In this document: piece by piece, positions 1 to 11,649 of the stretch
Layout of the letters: every line of letters begins with the position of its first letter
Numbering within the stretch: position 1 is the first letter of the stretch
Assembly: GCA_037447655.1 (NCBI GenBank)
Contig: JBBHKE010002863.1
Span: 245,119-309,118, forward strand
Direction of reading: 5' to 3'
From: Zygnema cylindricum
Taxonomy: Eukaryota > Streptophyta > Zygnematophyceae > Zygnematales > Zygnemataceae
DNA length: 64,000 nucleotides
The notes under the pieces: generated by a model
Database searches by the model: none
Seen by the model: only the letters and a program-made list of their open reading frames with translations
Told to the model about the DNA's origin: nothing
Made by a program: the position numbers and the translations under genes

Positions 1-3000
1 ATTGCCGGGGCGCCTGTTCAGCCTATACAAAGATATGATCAATCGGCATACCTTGCTTTCCTCCCTTCCTCCACAAATCTTTCAGGGTGTCGCATAAATA
101 TTTCCTCTTCCAACTCTCCATGTAGGAAGGCCGTCTTGATTTCCATCTGATGCACTTCCATGTCTTCTGCTACCGCCATACTGAGAAGTATCTGAACCGA
201 AGGAAACCTGACGTCCGAAGCAAAAATCTCTTCGTAGTCAATTCGTTCTTTCTCGGTAAATCCCTTCGCCACTAACCGAGCCTTCTAGCGCTCAATGGTG
301 TTTTCCGGGTTGAGTTTCATCTTAAATACCCACTTACACCCAATTGGCTTTCTGTCAGGGGGACAATCCACCAATTCCTATGTATCGGCCGCCATAATTG
401 AGGCCATCTCCTAATCAATGGTTGTCTTCCACCGATTTCTTTCAGGACAAGTCATTGCCTCATTATAAGTTTGAGGTTCATCAGGGTGAGACATTTTGGT
501 TACCTTATTGTTAGCTTGTCTCTCTAGTAGTCGTTTGTTGCTTCTTCTTCCTCCCTAAAACTCAGTTGCCGAAATAGATGGTTCTCTTGGATTCTTCCAA
601 AAAGTTTCTACTTCTCCCCTATCCCTTGATTCCGGCTCGATTTCCACCACGTCTTCCGCTTCGGTTGGAGTTAATACTAAGGGTTACACATTTGGGTCCT
701 TCTCGATCTGATCCGTACCTGCAAGATCATCATCTTCTTGAAATCCTATATTGTTAGGAAGCTCAAAGCCATCAGAATTTTGTGACTCAAATCTGATTTT
801 GACTATCGTTGTATGCTTAAAGGGATCTATAGATTTTCCTTCATCCATAACCACTAGATTCTTCACTAGGATAATATCCTCTCTTTTGAGATCGTAGACT
901 CTATATCCTTTTACATCTTCATCTTATCCTAGTAGATATTTAGGTTTTCCTTTTGGGTCTAGCTTCCAGTTTGACCGATCTGTGTCTAGACTGAACACTT
1001 GACTACCGAAAACCTTTAAGTGTGAAACATTTGGTTTTCGGCCTGTCCATCTCTCATATGGTGTTTGGCATTTTAGTGCTGAAGTAAGAACTCTATTCTT
1101 GAGATAATTTGCACAATTCATTGCTTCGACCCAAAACCTCTGTCCTATCTTTTTATGTGACAGCATACTCCTAGCACTGTCACTCAGTGTTCTATTTAAT
1201 CTTTCAGCTACACCATTCTGCTCACGATTTTCAAGAACTGTCTTTTAGTGTTGCACTCCAACTTCTCTTAGAAAATCCTCAAACTGGTTAGAGGTATACT
1301 CTCCACCATTGTAACTCGTTACTCTCTTGATTGAGGTTTCATGGAGTTTTTCACTCCATGCTTTATATTGTTTAAAACATTAATGAGCCTCTGACTTATT
1401 TTTCAAAAAAATACACCCTGGAATATCGAGACCAATCATCGGTGATAGTCATCATAAATCTCTTCCCCTCGGGTGATGGAACTCTGGCCGGCCCCCAAAT
1501 ATCTGTGTGTACTAAATCTAGAATCTTTTCTCCCTTATAGGTGGCATATTTTGAGAAGGGTAACCTCTGTGCTTTACCTTGAGCACATTGACTACAATCA
1601 ATTAGATTCTCACTTTCACCAAACTAAATCCCTTCTACTACTCCCATCTTTTTCATCTCTCTTAACTTATCTAGATTCACATGATGAAGCCTCTTATGGC
1701 ACAACATTATATCATGAACAACAGCATAATAAAGTTTCTTCTTTTCATTTGCTTAAAATCAGTTTGAACATCCTCTGGCTACCTTTTTAACCCGTGAAGT
1801 AAACTTCCTCCTCAAAACTAGCAGTAAAGACTCCTTTCTTAGTGCTAGTATCAAAACCCTTATCATCTAAAACAGACGTAGAGATGAGGTTTTTGTTCAG
1901 CTCCGGAATAAACAATACATCGGAGAATATAACTATAGATGTCTTTTCTTCTACTAACACTTTAGATCTACCGATCCTACAACAGTAGTAGTGACTATCC
2001 TCCCATCCTCGTATCTCTACGCTGGGAATCTTTCTCATCTTAGTGAACACGTGTTTATCTTTACACATGTGCATGGATGCACCCGAGTCTACAATCCAGC
2101 CTGCTTCACCTTTCAATCCACCAAAAGTAAATTTATGCTTTCCTGGAATTTCGACCTCGTTTTTCGCTTCCAACTCCTCATCCAATAGGAGTTCATCGTC
2201 CACTTCCTCGGATTCCGCCTCATGTACCTTTGTCACAAGGGCCGTTTTTTTTCCTCTTAGGGTCCACCGGTCTGCCCCTCTTTTAACTGCAGCTCGGTTA
2301 ACTTAGTTCATTCAGCCATATAATGCCCGGGTTCCTTACAAAATTGGCACAAACCCTTGGGAGTCCTTGGTCCGAACTCCTCGTTTTGATTTTTCTCCCC
2401 CTTCCCTTGATAATTTCGAACCTATTTTCAAGAATCATTGTTTCTCCAATCGGTCCTAGCTGGCAAAGCTTGCCCACTCTTTCCTCCCCTTCGGATCTCA
2501 ATTGTATTCTCATGAACGAGAATCATCTCTATCACTAAATTTCAAATCTACTTTGAGTACGCCAAGTCTTGCACACAGTTGACTATGTTCTTCAACTTAT
2601 CGGGTAACTTCATCAATAAACACTTAACCTTTTCCTTTGCTCTAAATACTTTTCCAACACTCTCCAGTTCCATGAAAAGTGTAGCAAGCCCATCGCAAAA
2701 ATCCAACATATTCCCCCCTTTGTATACATACTCCTTAATTTTCTGATCAGCAAACTGTTGTTGTTAAATCGTACAACTTCTATACATCGTTATGAGAGCC
2801 ACCCAAAGATTGGATGCCCTCTCTACCTGCAAATGGGGAGATGCAAGCCCTTGAGTAAGATGGCGGAGGATAAAGTGCTTTGCCGCCATATTGTTGTAGT
2901 CCCTTGTATCGATATCATTCTCGTCGTTCCTCGGAATAGGTGACATGAATGCCGAACCGAATGCTATTGGTGTGAGCGTCTCCTTCTCCTTTCCTTTGTC

Positions 3001-3226
3001 CACCACCACTCCTTCCTTTGTCTCCTCCGTTAAAGATAGATCTACATCTCTAGTGAATATGCCTCCTGTAAATCCTGGAGGTATCCCAAGACTGAATGGA
3101 CGCCTCACCCGTCCACTCACTATTCCCCAAAACTGTTTCTCACATAGAGCTCCTGTCATCATACATACCCAGTATATGAAGCTAGCTCTATTGAATATGG
3201 GCAGCCTAGTTGGTAGGCCCATAACC
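1..3226 (-). mobile_element. Decayed Ty1/copia internal region (gag-PR-INT-RT start), reverse strand
   Basis: Read on the minus strand from 3226 down, this is the same family as the nearly intact copy at 29923-36347. Gag lies at about 3222-2300, the zinc-knuckle part near 2320-2360 being degraded. Protease shows WIVDSGASMHMC (about 2110-2060). The integrase runs from about 1780 to 1150 and the connection to reverse transcriptase reaches the window edge; the RT start is recognisable at 272-39 (QMEIKTAFLHGELEEEIFM). Many stops and frameshifts separate the pieces, so it is a dead copy. A primer-binding-site remnant complementary to the initiator tRNA-Met anticodon arm is at 3212-3226 (14 of 15 positions match the site of the intact copy). 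The other LTR lies outside the window. Confidence 0.88.
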
Positions 3227-4252
3227 TACAGCTTTGAGACCTCCATATGACCTCAGAGTAGGCAGCTAACATGAAGCCTCTAAGATAACCCTAACCCCTT
3301 TGTGTTTCAACACGAATAACTGCCACCTTGGCAAACAAAAACTCTGACCACCTTCACCGCTGTGAAGGCAAGACTCCTCTGAGTTGATAGCAAAAAGAAT
3401 CTCTGAATTTGCTCCCTTGAGCAGTAAGTTATGAAAGGTCAAAGTTGACCATTTGCACAGAAGCTCTGTGGGAGAGAGGGTCCAATCTATCAAATTTTTC
3501 AATGTCCTATCTCTCTCTAAAACTCTCTCTATTGAAGTACGGCACCAATTATAACAATGTATCGTACATAAAAGTACAGGTGCGGTTGTACTTTCTGTAC
3601 GGTAATTATATGTCATGGCCTAACATGTCGACAAATGTCATTTTTGGATTCGTTCCTGGAATCCCCGTAGATGCTGTAATCCAATGTGATTGTGCCACGT
3701 GGCGATTAATGTGACTTAAACCGGAAACGGCTGAAAACCCATTCCGCGATATCGGCATCCTTCGTGGCCGTCCGATTAAGTCGGATTACAATCGTGGCTG
3801 TCATAAATACTTGCGCACTATTTGTTTCGCCTTCGAAACAAAATGCGTGGTATCCGTTTTGGATGTTCCGTCTCCGTACATTACAAAATGTATCTATGTC
3901 TAAATATCCCGTTGAAGGAAAATAGCCTACGTGCTAACATTTAAATAACTATCAATCCCTATATCATATATTTGTGGTTTAGTCTAGGTGGCTAAGAATA
4001 CCGGCTACTTTGGCAGGCGGCAGGTACCAAGTTCAAACCTTGGGTCCGCCAAGTTCATTTTGGTAAAATCTACCACCCTAATATTTGTCCTGGTCGGGAT
4101 AGCATAGGCGGCCATGTCTCTATCTCCCTCTCCATCTTTCAGTGAGTGCGACAAGTGAGTGAGCTGGAGAGAGGAGTTAGAGGTAGACAGCCTCTGCTTA
4201 TTTTCTACATTTTACAAAACCAAGAAAATATTAAAATAACCTTTAATTTATA
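3227..4252 (-). repeat. 5' LTR of the reverse-strand copia element (decayed)
   Basis: About 1.03 kb colinear with the reverse complement of the LTR at 29923-30971. It begins next to the primer-binding site and ends near 4252 in a degraded version of the TGTAGAAA LTR start. It contains the family's inverted GTAC-rich blocks (about 3540-3610), the pyrimidine/purine-rich block near 4105-4190 and, on the plus strand at about 3977-4056, a tRNA-like segment. No gene is seen in it. Confidence 0.78.
3977..4056 (+). other. tRNA-like segment inside copia LTR (antisense to the LTR)
   Basis: The plus strand resembles a degenerate tRNA: a D-arm/A-box-like TAGTCTAGGTGGCTAAGA and a T-arm/B-box-like ACCAAGTTCAAACCTTGG, with the 5-bp stem and 7-nt loop expected of a T arm. 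No convincing acceptor stem is seen, so it is unlikely to be a functional tRNA gene. Related segments lie at the same position in the other LTRs of this family (near 12600, 17600, 24830, 30150, 35550 and 38000-38170). It may be a captured SINE head or tRNA relic. Confidence 0.5.
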
Positions 4253-4501
4253 ATGTCATTTCCTTCTCATTTCCTTTGTCCACCACCTCCCCTTCCTCTG
4301 CCTCCTCTGTTGGAAATGGATCTGCTTTCCTAGTCAATCTGCCTCTTTCAAACCTTGGAGGGATGTCAATACTTGATGGACGCCCCACTCGTCCACTCAC
4401 TATCCCCCAAAACCTTTTCGGTCGGTCGGGGGAATTCCGGAGAACATACGGACGAGTGGAAAAGCAACACGCGTCCACTCAGTGGCCTTGTCATACATAG
4501 G
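4253..4501 (-). mobile_element. Copia gag fragment
   Basis: The minus-strand reading 4478-4248 contains RFWGIVSGRVGRPSS and a following EEGEVVDKGNEKE stretch, matching the N-terminal Gag of the copia family (compare 31060-31220). It is a short scrap without protease or pol. It directly abuts the Ty3-type LTR sequence starting at 4502, so it probably represents the pre-existing target or a recombination remnant. Confidence 0.7.
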
Positions 4502-5824
4502 TGTCATGCCGCATCTCGTCGGCCATTGTAATTGTTTATATTTAGGGATTAGGATGGGCACCTGCCACACTAATTTGTATTTGGGTGTTATTTGGGTTTT
4601 ACAGGACCGTACATACCTACATTTCGCGTTCGCGTCGACCGTACATTTTTACATCGCCATACGCGTCAACCGTATATATATTTTTTTGACCGTACGACCT
4701 ATATTTCCCGCAATGTCCGTGATGACGATTTGGACTGTACTCGCAGTCCTACCGTACAACATATATTTTCCGCAATTTTTGTTGATAGTGGATTCGATTA
4801 TTATACGTCGACCGTACGACTTACATTACCCGAAATTCCTGCGACTACAAATTGGACCGTACCTTCAGTCCTACCGTACCTAATTTCATTTCCCGAAATC
4901 CCGGCCGACGACATTTTTTATTCATTTCGCGTGGAGTTGTATCCTGACCGTCGATGCTGATTATGTAATTTTCGTAACTTCACATTTGGACCGTCGACGC
5001 AAATGACAGACAAATCGGCTGTCAGTTCTAACGAAGCTACGCGATTGGACTATTTTAAATTGTGGACCATTTGGAGGTTCACACGTTCACATGTAGAGAG
5101 GAAGGGTTTTAATTCGTAAGTTATAGATTTTGTAACCTAGGGCATAGGATTTCGGCCTCCTGTTGGCCGAATCCAAACTAGATGCAAATACTAACATAGC
5201 ACGTTGTACTCTCATTGGCATGTTTTCATTTCGGATCATTTCCTGCACACAATTTTCAAGTGCAGGAATTATTCATTTTATTTATTTTTCGGTATTGAGG
5301 ATTTTTTGCAGCCATCTTTTTATTTGTAAAATTGTCCGGACAGCTTAGAGGGGATTTTCTGCCTTTGCGTGAAGCGTCTAGTTTTCTATTTCATTATCAA
5401 TATCTGGTAAAGCCTTACATATTAATCTATACGGCTTCGGGGAAGACCTACACGGTTTCCCTTCACTTTTCTTGTCCTTTTGAGTGGATTTCAACCGCGT
5501 TCTCACGACACAAACTTCTTTTCCTAGCTGTGGCTGAGCTTTAATTAGTGTGGAAGTTGCATGTTGGGATTATTGATTTGTTGCTTTTATTTCTTGTGAT
5601 TGTGTATTTATTTCTATTTGGCTTATGCGCTTCTTTTGAGTTTGGCTATCTCAAACCTCATAAGTGTCGGGCATATTGTCATTTTCAGTTTTTATTTATC
5701 TTTCTCGGTTGTTTATGCTTTGATTTATTTTATTTAAGTATAAATTCAGATTATCCTTGATAAGATAACTCCTGCGAGGAATATAAATAGACCGTGGGGC
5801 CTAGTGGTCATCCATCGGCTTAGT
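4502..5824 (+). repeat. Left LTR of the Ty3-type element, lacking its first ~195 bp
   Basis: Direct repeat of 15044-16321 with a few indels (for example near 5225-5340). It begins at TGTCATGCCG, which corresponds to a point about 195 bp inside the right LTR if that LTR starts just after the poly-G tract at 14838-14848. The body contains many spaced CCGTAC/GTACGG motifs (about 4600-4900) and a TATA-like box at 5782. Small open frames here are conserved by nucleotide repeat identity only and I see no protein in them. Confidence 0.82.
5782..5790 (+). promoter_or_regulatory. TATA-like box in Ty3-type LTR
   Basis: TATAAATAG lies about 35 bp before the end of the shared LTR sequence; the right LTR has the same box near 16279. 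If it drives transcription, the start would be near 5812-5820, leaving an unusually short R-U5. Either the LTR really ends just after the start site or the right copy is truncated there. Confidence 0.55.
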
Positions 5825-7059
5825 ATTTCTGCACTTGAAAATTGTCGTATTTTCTTTTTCTCACTTGTTTGTTCTTATTTCAATCTCAGTTTTATTTTTA
5901 TCTAAAGAAAAAAAAAAAAAACAAATATTTAAAAAAATAATCAAAAATATATATTTATGGATGCATTTCTACAAAAATCTATAACTAGCTTTTCATATAT
6001 AATTACCATTTGCTTGTTAGTTGACATTTTATCTTATTTTCCAACGATATACTACGCTAACTTAAGTATTTGGTTTTTGTTTTTACCATTTTCTTTGTTA
6101 TATATAGTGGGCATCATTTGCTCACATTGAGAAATACTTCAGTATCCAGTGGAGTTAGTGGAGTGTATTCGTTCCTGGGAGCTTTGTAAAACTTCTGTTG
6201 TAGCGAACAAACACAGGTCACCCTTGGCAATCACCAGATTGCTAAGAGTGTTATGTTAGTATCACGATGCCTTGCGGGTACAGGCGCGTGCTAAGGTAGT
6301 CGGTTGATCGTATAGAGGGATTGTGGTTGGAGGGGATTAGTGTTAATCCACTTGTCTTAAGCATTGCATTTGTCCAGCTTTCCCTGCTTGCCTGCTTGCT
6401 ATCTAGCCCTGAGTGGCCTTGGCTAAGTTTGCTTTGCCCGGTGTGGGATTTCTTCCATAGATCTTGCCGTTGGAGGCAGTGGTTAGCTCTTTTGTGGATT
6501 GTGCCGCTTTAGATCTGCACTTGGGAGTGCTTGGATAGAAAATTATTTGCCTTTATAGATCTGGCCCTTCGGCCTTGTCCCCTTGTTTGCAGAGTAGAAG
6601 GTTTTGGTAATACGGCTTCTTGAGAGATCTGGCCACCGAGGCCCTGTTAGAGGTTGTTTGGTTGATTGGAAAAGAGAGTGGTGTGGCCTGGCATTTGAAG
6701 CATATCGGATAGATCGATTTTGTTATCTGGTCATCATTTGGTGTTATCATTTTGATGCCCACGGATTGGGATAATCTTGATTATCCTGTCGGAACCACCC
6801 GATCGTCGGCCTCGTTTAGGCCCACGGAATCCGGACCATCAGATTTATCTAGTCTTTTCGACCATCCAGTCCTAAATATCTGAGGTCAAATTTCCCTTTC
6901 GGTTTGATCTACTCTCACCTCTTATCATCAGTCTCTTCCACATTTTTCAAAGAGGAATCTGACCACGATTCCTTTGAGGGGTCGGATTTCGATTCATTAT
7001 CTTTTTGGTTTCCACAAACTACGAATCCATTTTAATCCCCAAGCATTCCATTATTTGAA
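5825..7059 (+). other. Non-coding leader of the Ty3-type element
   Basis: About 1.2 kb between the LTR end and the first gag ATG. It includes an A14 run at 5908-5921 and AT-rich sequence to about 6120, then mixed sequence. I looked for common tRNA-complementary primer sites (TGGTATCAGAGC, TGGCGCC types) and found none. No convincing protein-coding frame is seen. Confidence 0.6.
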
Positions 7060-8659
7060 ATGGCTTCCACCTCCGAGGAGGGGGACGCCTTCATTTCTGT
7101 TTTTCAGGAATGAAAGACACCATGACTTTATCGCATTTCCGAATGCTATTCGATATTGAAATGCATGATCTTGCATTTCGTTACCAAGATCGGTTTGACC
7201 TACGAGTCGCTTTCTCTCTTTTAGGCCATTACCTCCGCGGTTCAGCCGTTACTCTTTATTGCCGCAAGTATGATTCCGTACTTGCGATGACGCAGTTTTC
7301 TCCATCGTTCGCTGGGAGTCCTGCTATTATAGGACAACTAAAAATTCCTTATCAACTGGCTATCTCGGAAGTCCTTGATCTCAACGGCGATGTTATAACG
7401 CAAGAATTGCGGAAATACCGCAACAATTTGTTATAGCCGCACGTGCTTGAATTCCAACACGACCAGCGATGACGATTCCTACATTGGATCCGCTCTCTAT
7501 CATGTTTGAAATGTTGCAAGCGGAATACCGTATGCAAAACACTAACCAAGTTTGTGAGTTAATGAACTTCGAACGGAAGTCAAGAGAGACTGCCCCTGCC
7601 ATGCGTGCTCGTATGGAAGCTCTTCGTGAAGCATTGCCGGACTTAATTTTGGATGCTGAAGCTGTCTAGAAAGTTGTAAGACAATTTTTGAGTCAGTCTA
7701 AGAAATATATCCAGAGTCACCTGACTCAAACGTACGGTTTGAAGTTCACTTTCAACCAAGCTGCCTAGCATGCAGTGGAATACAATATGCAAAATTGTTG
7801 GTGGGAAGCCCATGACCGTCCTAAAGCGGTCCCGAAAGAACCGATTATTCCACCATGGAACAATCCTCGGCCTAACTACCGGCCTTCTAAAGATCCAGCC
7901 ATAGGAACCCCATCTGTTGCTCCCGGAAACCGATTATGTTTCCGATGTGGGAAGACGGGACATGATGCCCGAATGTGTCCAGACAAAACTGCTACTTGTA
8001 CACATTGCAAGCAAACCGGACATTATGTCCATCGTTGTCATATAAAAAACCCGGAATATTCCTATCAAAACCAAATTAAGAGTGGTGGCATTCCAGCTCG
8101 ATCCGCAAGACCGGTTCAATCGGTTAAAGAACCGGAGAAGGACACCACTCCACCTAAGGTATCTCGAATAGAGAGAGCGTTTAGAAATGCAAGAGCAAAC
8201 GACGGCTATGATGAACAATTCGTAGCCTTCATGACTCAAATGAAGCCACAATTTACAGGCATGGCTCGCACTGTTGTACACATGCCCACATTAGCAGGTC
8301 GAATCTTACGAGATTCCACCATCCAACAACGAGAGGCTACTTTCGACAAAGGTTCGACCGATCACAGCCGTGACGGTAAAACTCTTAACACCCGCATTCC
8401 TTTGTCATTCACTAAAGAACCTTCTCCTCCCTTGCCCGAAACCACTTCAGCCATCGCAACTGAAGCTCTCAACATAGTGGATCGAACTATACATGAGGCA
8501 CACCGCGTGAAGGAACGCTTGTGCATCCTATCCACTATGATTTTTGACTCACCAAAATTCTCCCCTATCTCCTTACCCTGCGATAGCTCATCTGGAGCTG
8601 CGCGTTACAAGCACTTCAGCTGCACAGAAATCTTGCTGCTATTCAGCCTATTTCCATAG
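7060..8659 (+). pseudogene. Ty3-type Gag with two CCHC zinc knuckles (broken)
   Basis: Structural protein that would form the virus-like particle and bind the element's RNA. The first ATG (7060, MASTSEEGDAFISVF) runs into a TGA at 7111 that overlaps the ATG at 7110 opening the next frame (to 7436). A further frame from 7469 carries two in-frame TAG codons (7667 and 7766) and then runs 7775-8659. Two CX2CX4HX4C knuckles are clear: CFRCGKTGHDARMC (about 7936) and CTHCKQTGHYVHRC (about 7996). A shift of frame near 8600 is needed to enter the protease frame. The alpha-helical capsid part is recognisable only by position and composition. Confidence 0.75.
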
Positions 8660-9210
8660 AGGAACGAAAGTCCCTCGATCCTCACATCATTTTTTTGGAT
8701 AATGGGAAGGGTGCATTATTGATCAATGGTATAGCCCCTTCCCTGCCTCTCATGGATACGGGTGCAAAGCCGATGATATTGGGCTCTAGCTTTGCACTGA
8801 AGCTTGGTCTAACTCCGGACAAGCTTCAATCCACTTCTACTCGCTTGTTAACATCAGCAGGTACAACCGAGCCAGTCCTAGAAATCACTAAGGAACCACT
8901 TGTTTTCAGGTTCTAGAACGGAACAACCACAAACTTTGTTGAAATCTTGGTTCACGCTCTAGTCACTAAATGTAATGACTATGAATGCCTAGTGGGACAG
9001 GACATTAAATTTCGTGTAGGGGGTGGAGTTGACATGCATGATCAGACTTTTTCTTTTAGGGCCACTAACTTCCCAGAATGCAAAATATGCATTCCGCTAA
9101 TTTCCGCAAGGAAGCCCATGCCTGTTATGGCGAATTCGGCCACATCCCTACCTGCATTTTCAGGGAATTCGGTGAGGGCCGAAATATTTCATTCATTGTC
9201 AGCCGATTAA
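8660..9210 (+). pseudogene. Retropepsin-like aspartic protease of the Ty3-type element (broken)
   Basis: Frame 1 reads FLDNGKGALLINGIAPSLPL then MDTGAKPMILGSSFA, the retropepsin flap-and-active-site pattern (D-T-G-A at about 8755). It continues past a TAG at 8914 into LVGQDIKFRVGGGVDM and ends at a TAA at 9208. It would cleave the polyprotein. It is in the same frame as the methyltransferase that follows, so an ancestral continuous PR-MTase reading frame is likely. Confidence 0.7.
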
Positions 9211-9303
9211 ATTCTTCTCGATAGTTCTTACTTACCATAAATTTTTAGTGACCCGGGTTTTCTTATAGATAGAAAGGAATTTGACCGAATCTATAACTAA
9301 ACC

Positions 9304-10677
9304 TTGTCAATTCCACTTTCTCCGGTCTCTCATGCAATCCTAGTCCCTACACACTCTTCTGGGTTTCTTCCTATTAATTGGAATCGGCTGCAATTGAAAC
9401 CTCATCCAAATGGATTGGTGATTTTGGACCTCTTCGCTGGAATATGCACTTCTCTTCTTGCATGTTTGCGGAATGGATTATTAATCCGATTTTATTATTT
9501 GGTTGAGTTTGATCCTTTAGCACGGAAAGCACAATTACATCATTGTAATCTGTTGCATTCCCAATACCCGCATTTGTTACCAAAATGTACATACGAGCAT
9601 ATGCATACTGCTCTCCCATAAGACATACGGATTGTGGTCAACCATCACTTACAAGATATTGGTCCAATCGATCTAGTTTTTGGCGGATGGGAGTGCCATG
9701 GAATGTCTCGGGCCGAAAGGTCCCTAGCCCGATTCTCCATTATTTTTGAATTGGTTCGCATTCTGCATTTTCTACAAACTTTGAATCATCCTATGGGGTA
9801 TATCTTAGAAAATTTCGCAGCCTATAGTGATCCAAGACCTACGATTTTAGCTCATTATCAACGGATTGAACAATTATTTGGTCCGCCTCTTATTATTGAC
9901 GTGGCTCGCCATGGCTCACTAGCACACCGAGTTCGCTCCAAATGGACGAACCTCATCGATATTGGTAGACTCTGTGAGGCCAACTTGTTAGTTCGTCCTC
10001 CTCCTACAGACATTCAGGCCGCCCTTCTTCCTTTCCATAAGGTGCAGCTTTGCATTCAAAAGGACTGTCCCCCTAATTTTAGTGTCAATGTCCTGGGTCA
10101 ACCTCTCAAGTGGCTTCCTACCTTAGTTTCTTACCCACATTCACGCGCATTCTCTAATGACAGTCCTAGCATGCTCCGAAACATTCATACCAGTGAGATC
10201 GAAAAGCCTACCTCTACGGAACGAGAACACCTCATGCATTTCATTCGTGGTACTACAGCCGCTTCTAGTCTTACACAATGCCAAAGATGCACTTTATTAG
10301 GTCGTGTCATGGACCCTCAGTCTCTGTCTTTTGTTTTAAGTCTTGGGTTTGCAGCTGGTCGCCACTCTCAGGCACATCTGTCTCAACCAACTGGGGGGGG
10401 AATGCATCAAGAAAATCTGCATCAAGAAAATCTTTCCGTCCCACTCTCCAAGGGACCACATTTTATTTTTTCCTCTCTCCTTCTCCAATTCCACCAGTTT
10501 CGGAAATCTCTATCTATGATTTCCTCAATCCTATGCATATGTCTTCGTCTATCCCTACATACACGGTTGTCTTGTCTGCAAGTTTCATGCATATACCACC
10601 CACTCCTCATTGGAGTGCTGCTTTCCCAACACGTAGTTGGAATCATTCGGTTGATTGCCTTAAACAGTCACCTGTAG
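9304..10677 (+). CDS. DNMT3-like cytosine-5 DNA methyltransferase domain within a Ty3 retrotransposon
   Basis: All in one frame except for a TAA at 9619. Motif I reads VILDLFAGICTSLLACL (about 9420), similar to the DNMT3 version (G-I-x-T-x-L-L). Motif II is VEFDPLARKAQ (about 9502). Motif IV is DLVFGGWECHGMS, with the catalytic Cys codon at 9694-9696 and the usual preceding Pro replaced by Glu. Motif VI is LENF (Glu at 9808). Motif VIII-like AHRVRSKWTNL (about 9922) resembles the AHRARYFWGNL type of DNMT3. The C-terminal motifs IX-X read PTLVSYPHSRAF, EREHLMHFIRGTT and LLGRVMDPQSL (about 10120-10320). The last part of this open frame, after about 10380, is probably out of register. The domain lies between protease and reverse transcriptase, an unusual position. 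It is expected to methylate cytosine in DNA, possibly the element's own cDNA; activity of this copy is doubtful because of the stop. Confidence 0.82.
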
Positions 10678-10742
10678 CTTACGAGTTAGGTCAAATGTTT
10701 ATCGCAGATGAGCACTAAGCCTTTGCACAAGCTATAGAAGCT
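10388..10742 (+). pseudogene. Linker between methyltransferase and reverse transcriptase
   Basis: The frame used by the RT is open from before 10400 to a TAA at 10716-10718 and continues beyond it into the RT. A change from the methyltransferase frame is needed after about 10370, most simply at the G8 run at 10393-10400. The linker residues (for example PVAYELGQMFIADEH just before the stop) are not recognised as a domain. Confidence 0.45.
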
Positions 10743-11649
10743 ATGACAACCGAAAATCTTGATGCTCCTAAATGGAAATTCGGCACCAATCTAACAAAGG
10801 CCGAACAAGAGTTGCTGAATGACATAGTTTTGCGAAATATTGATGCCTTTGCCTTTTCTATGAACGATTCAGGTCATCACACCGCTTATAAGATGTCAAT
10901 AGATCTCAATGATGATCGCCCGATATTTAAAGTGAAACATCATTTTTCGGAAATTAAATGGGAAATGGCAGATAAGCGATGTGCTGAACTAGAGGAAACT
11001 GGCATAATCTATCGGTCAGACTCCACATTTGCAGCTCCCACTGTCATGCCTCGGAAAAAGGATTTCGAGGGTAATTTTACTGAACATCGAATGTGTGGTG
11101 ACTATCGTGAACTAAATGCTAGAACGGTTCAAGATCATCATCCCATGCCTCTTGCCGAAGAAATATTTGATCACGTAGGGGGAGCAAAGTATTTTAGTAT
11201 CATTGACCTCCGTCAAGGATTTAATCAAATTGAGATAGAGGAAAAAGACCGGCATAAAATTGCCTTTTGGGGTAGTGACGGCTGATGGGAATGGGCCGTA
11301 ATGCCATTCGGACTGAAAAATGCTCCAAGCAGTATTTCAAAAAGTCATGGACTCCGTTCTTGGAGGTTGTAAGTTTGCTAGATGTTACATCGATGACCTC
11401 ATCATTGCCTCGGCTACTATTGAAGAGCACGCTGCTCACATCGAATGGGTATTGACTGAATTAAAAAAGGTCGGATTAAAATGTCATCCAGTGAAATGCA
11501 CCTTTGGAGCCAAGGGAGTGCCTTACCTCGGCCATTTTATCTCGGCTGAGGGGATCACTTCTCTCGAAGCAAAGGTAGAGGCAATCAGTAAATTGCCTGC
11601 TCCCACGGACCTCACAAGTCTGCGAGCCTTTCTCGGACTTGCTAATTAA
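10743..11649 (+). pseudogene. Ty3-type reverse transcriptase (broken)
   Basis: RNA-dependent DNA polymerase of the element. Visible motifs are HHFSEIKWEMADKRCAELEE (N-terminal fingers), MCGDYRELNARTVQDHHPMP, YFSIIDLRQGFNQIEIEE, then after a TGA at 11283 WEWAVMPFGLKNAP, and the catalytic box CYIDDLIIAS (about 11382). The thumb reads VPYLGHFISAEGI and LRAFLGLAN. Disruptions are the TGA at 11283, a frameshift near 11330, and a TAA at 11647 replacing the first Tyr of the usual YYRRF. Confidence 0.88.

Noticed and set aside
10278-10718. A separate 146-codon gene between methyltransferase and RT
   Set aside because: It is the RT frame extended upstream of a single TAA, so it is more simply the polyprotein linker; its first part overlaps the better-supported methyltransferase frame.
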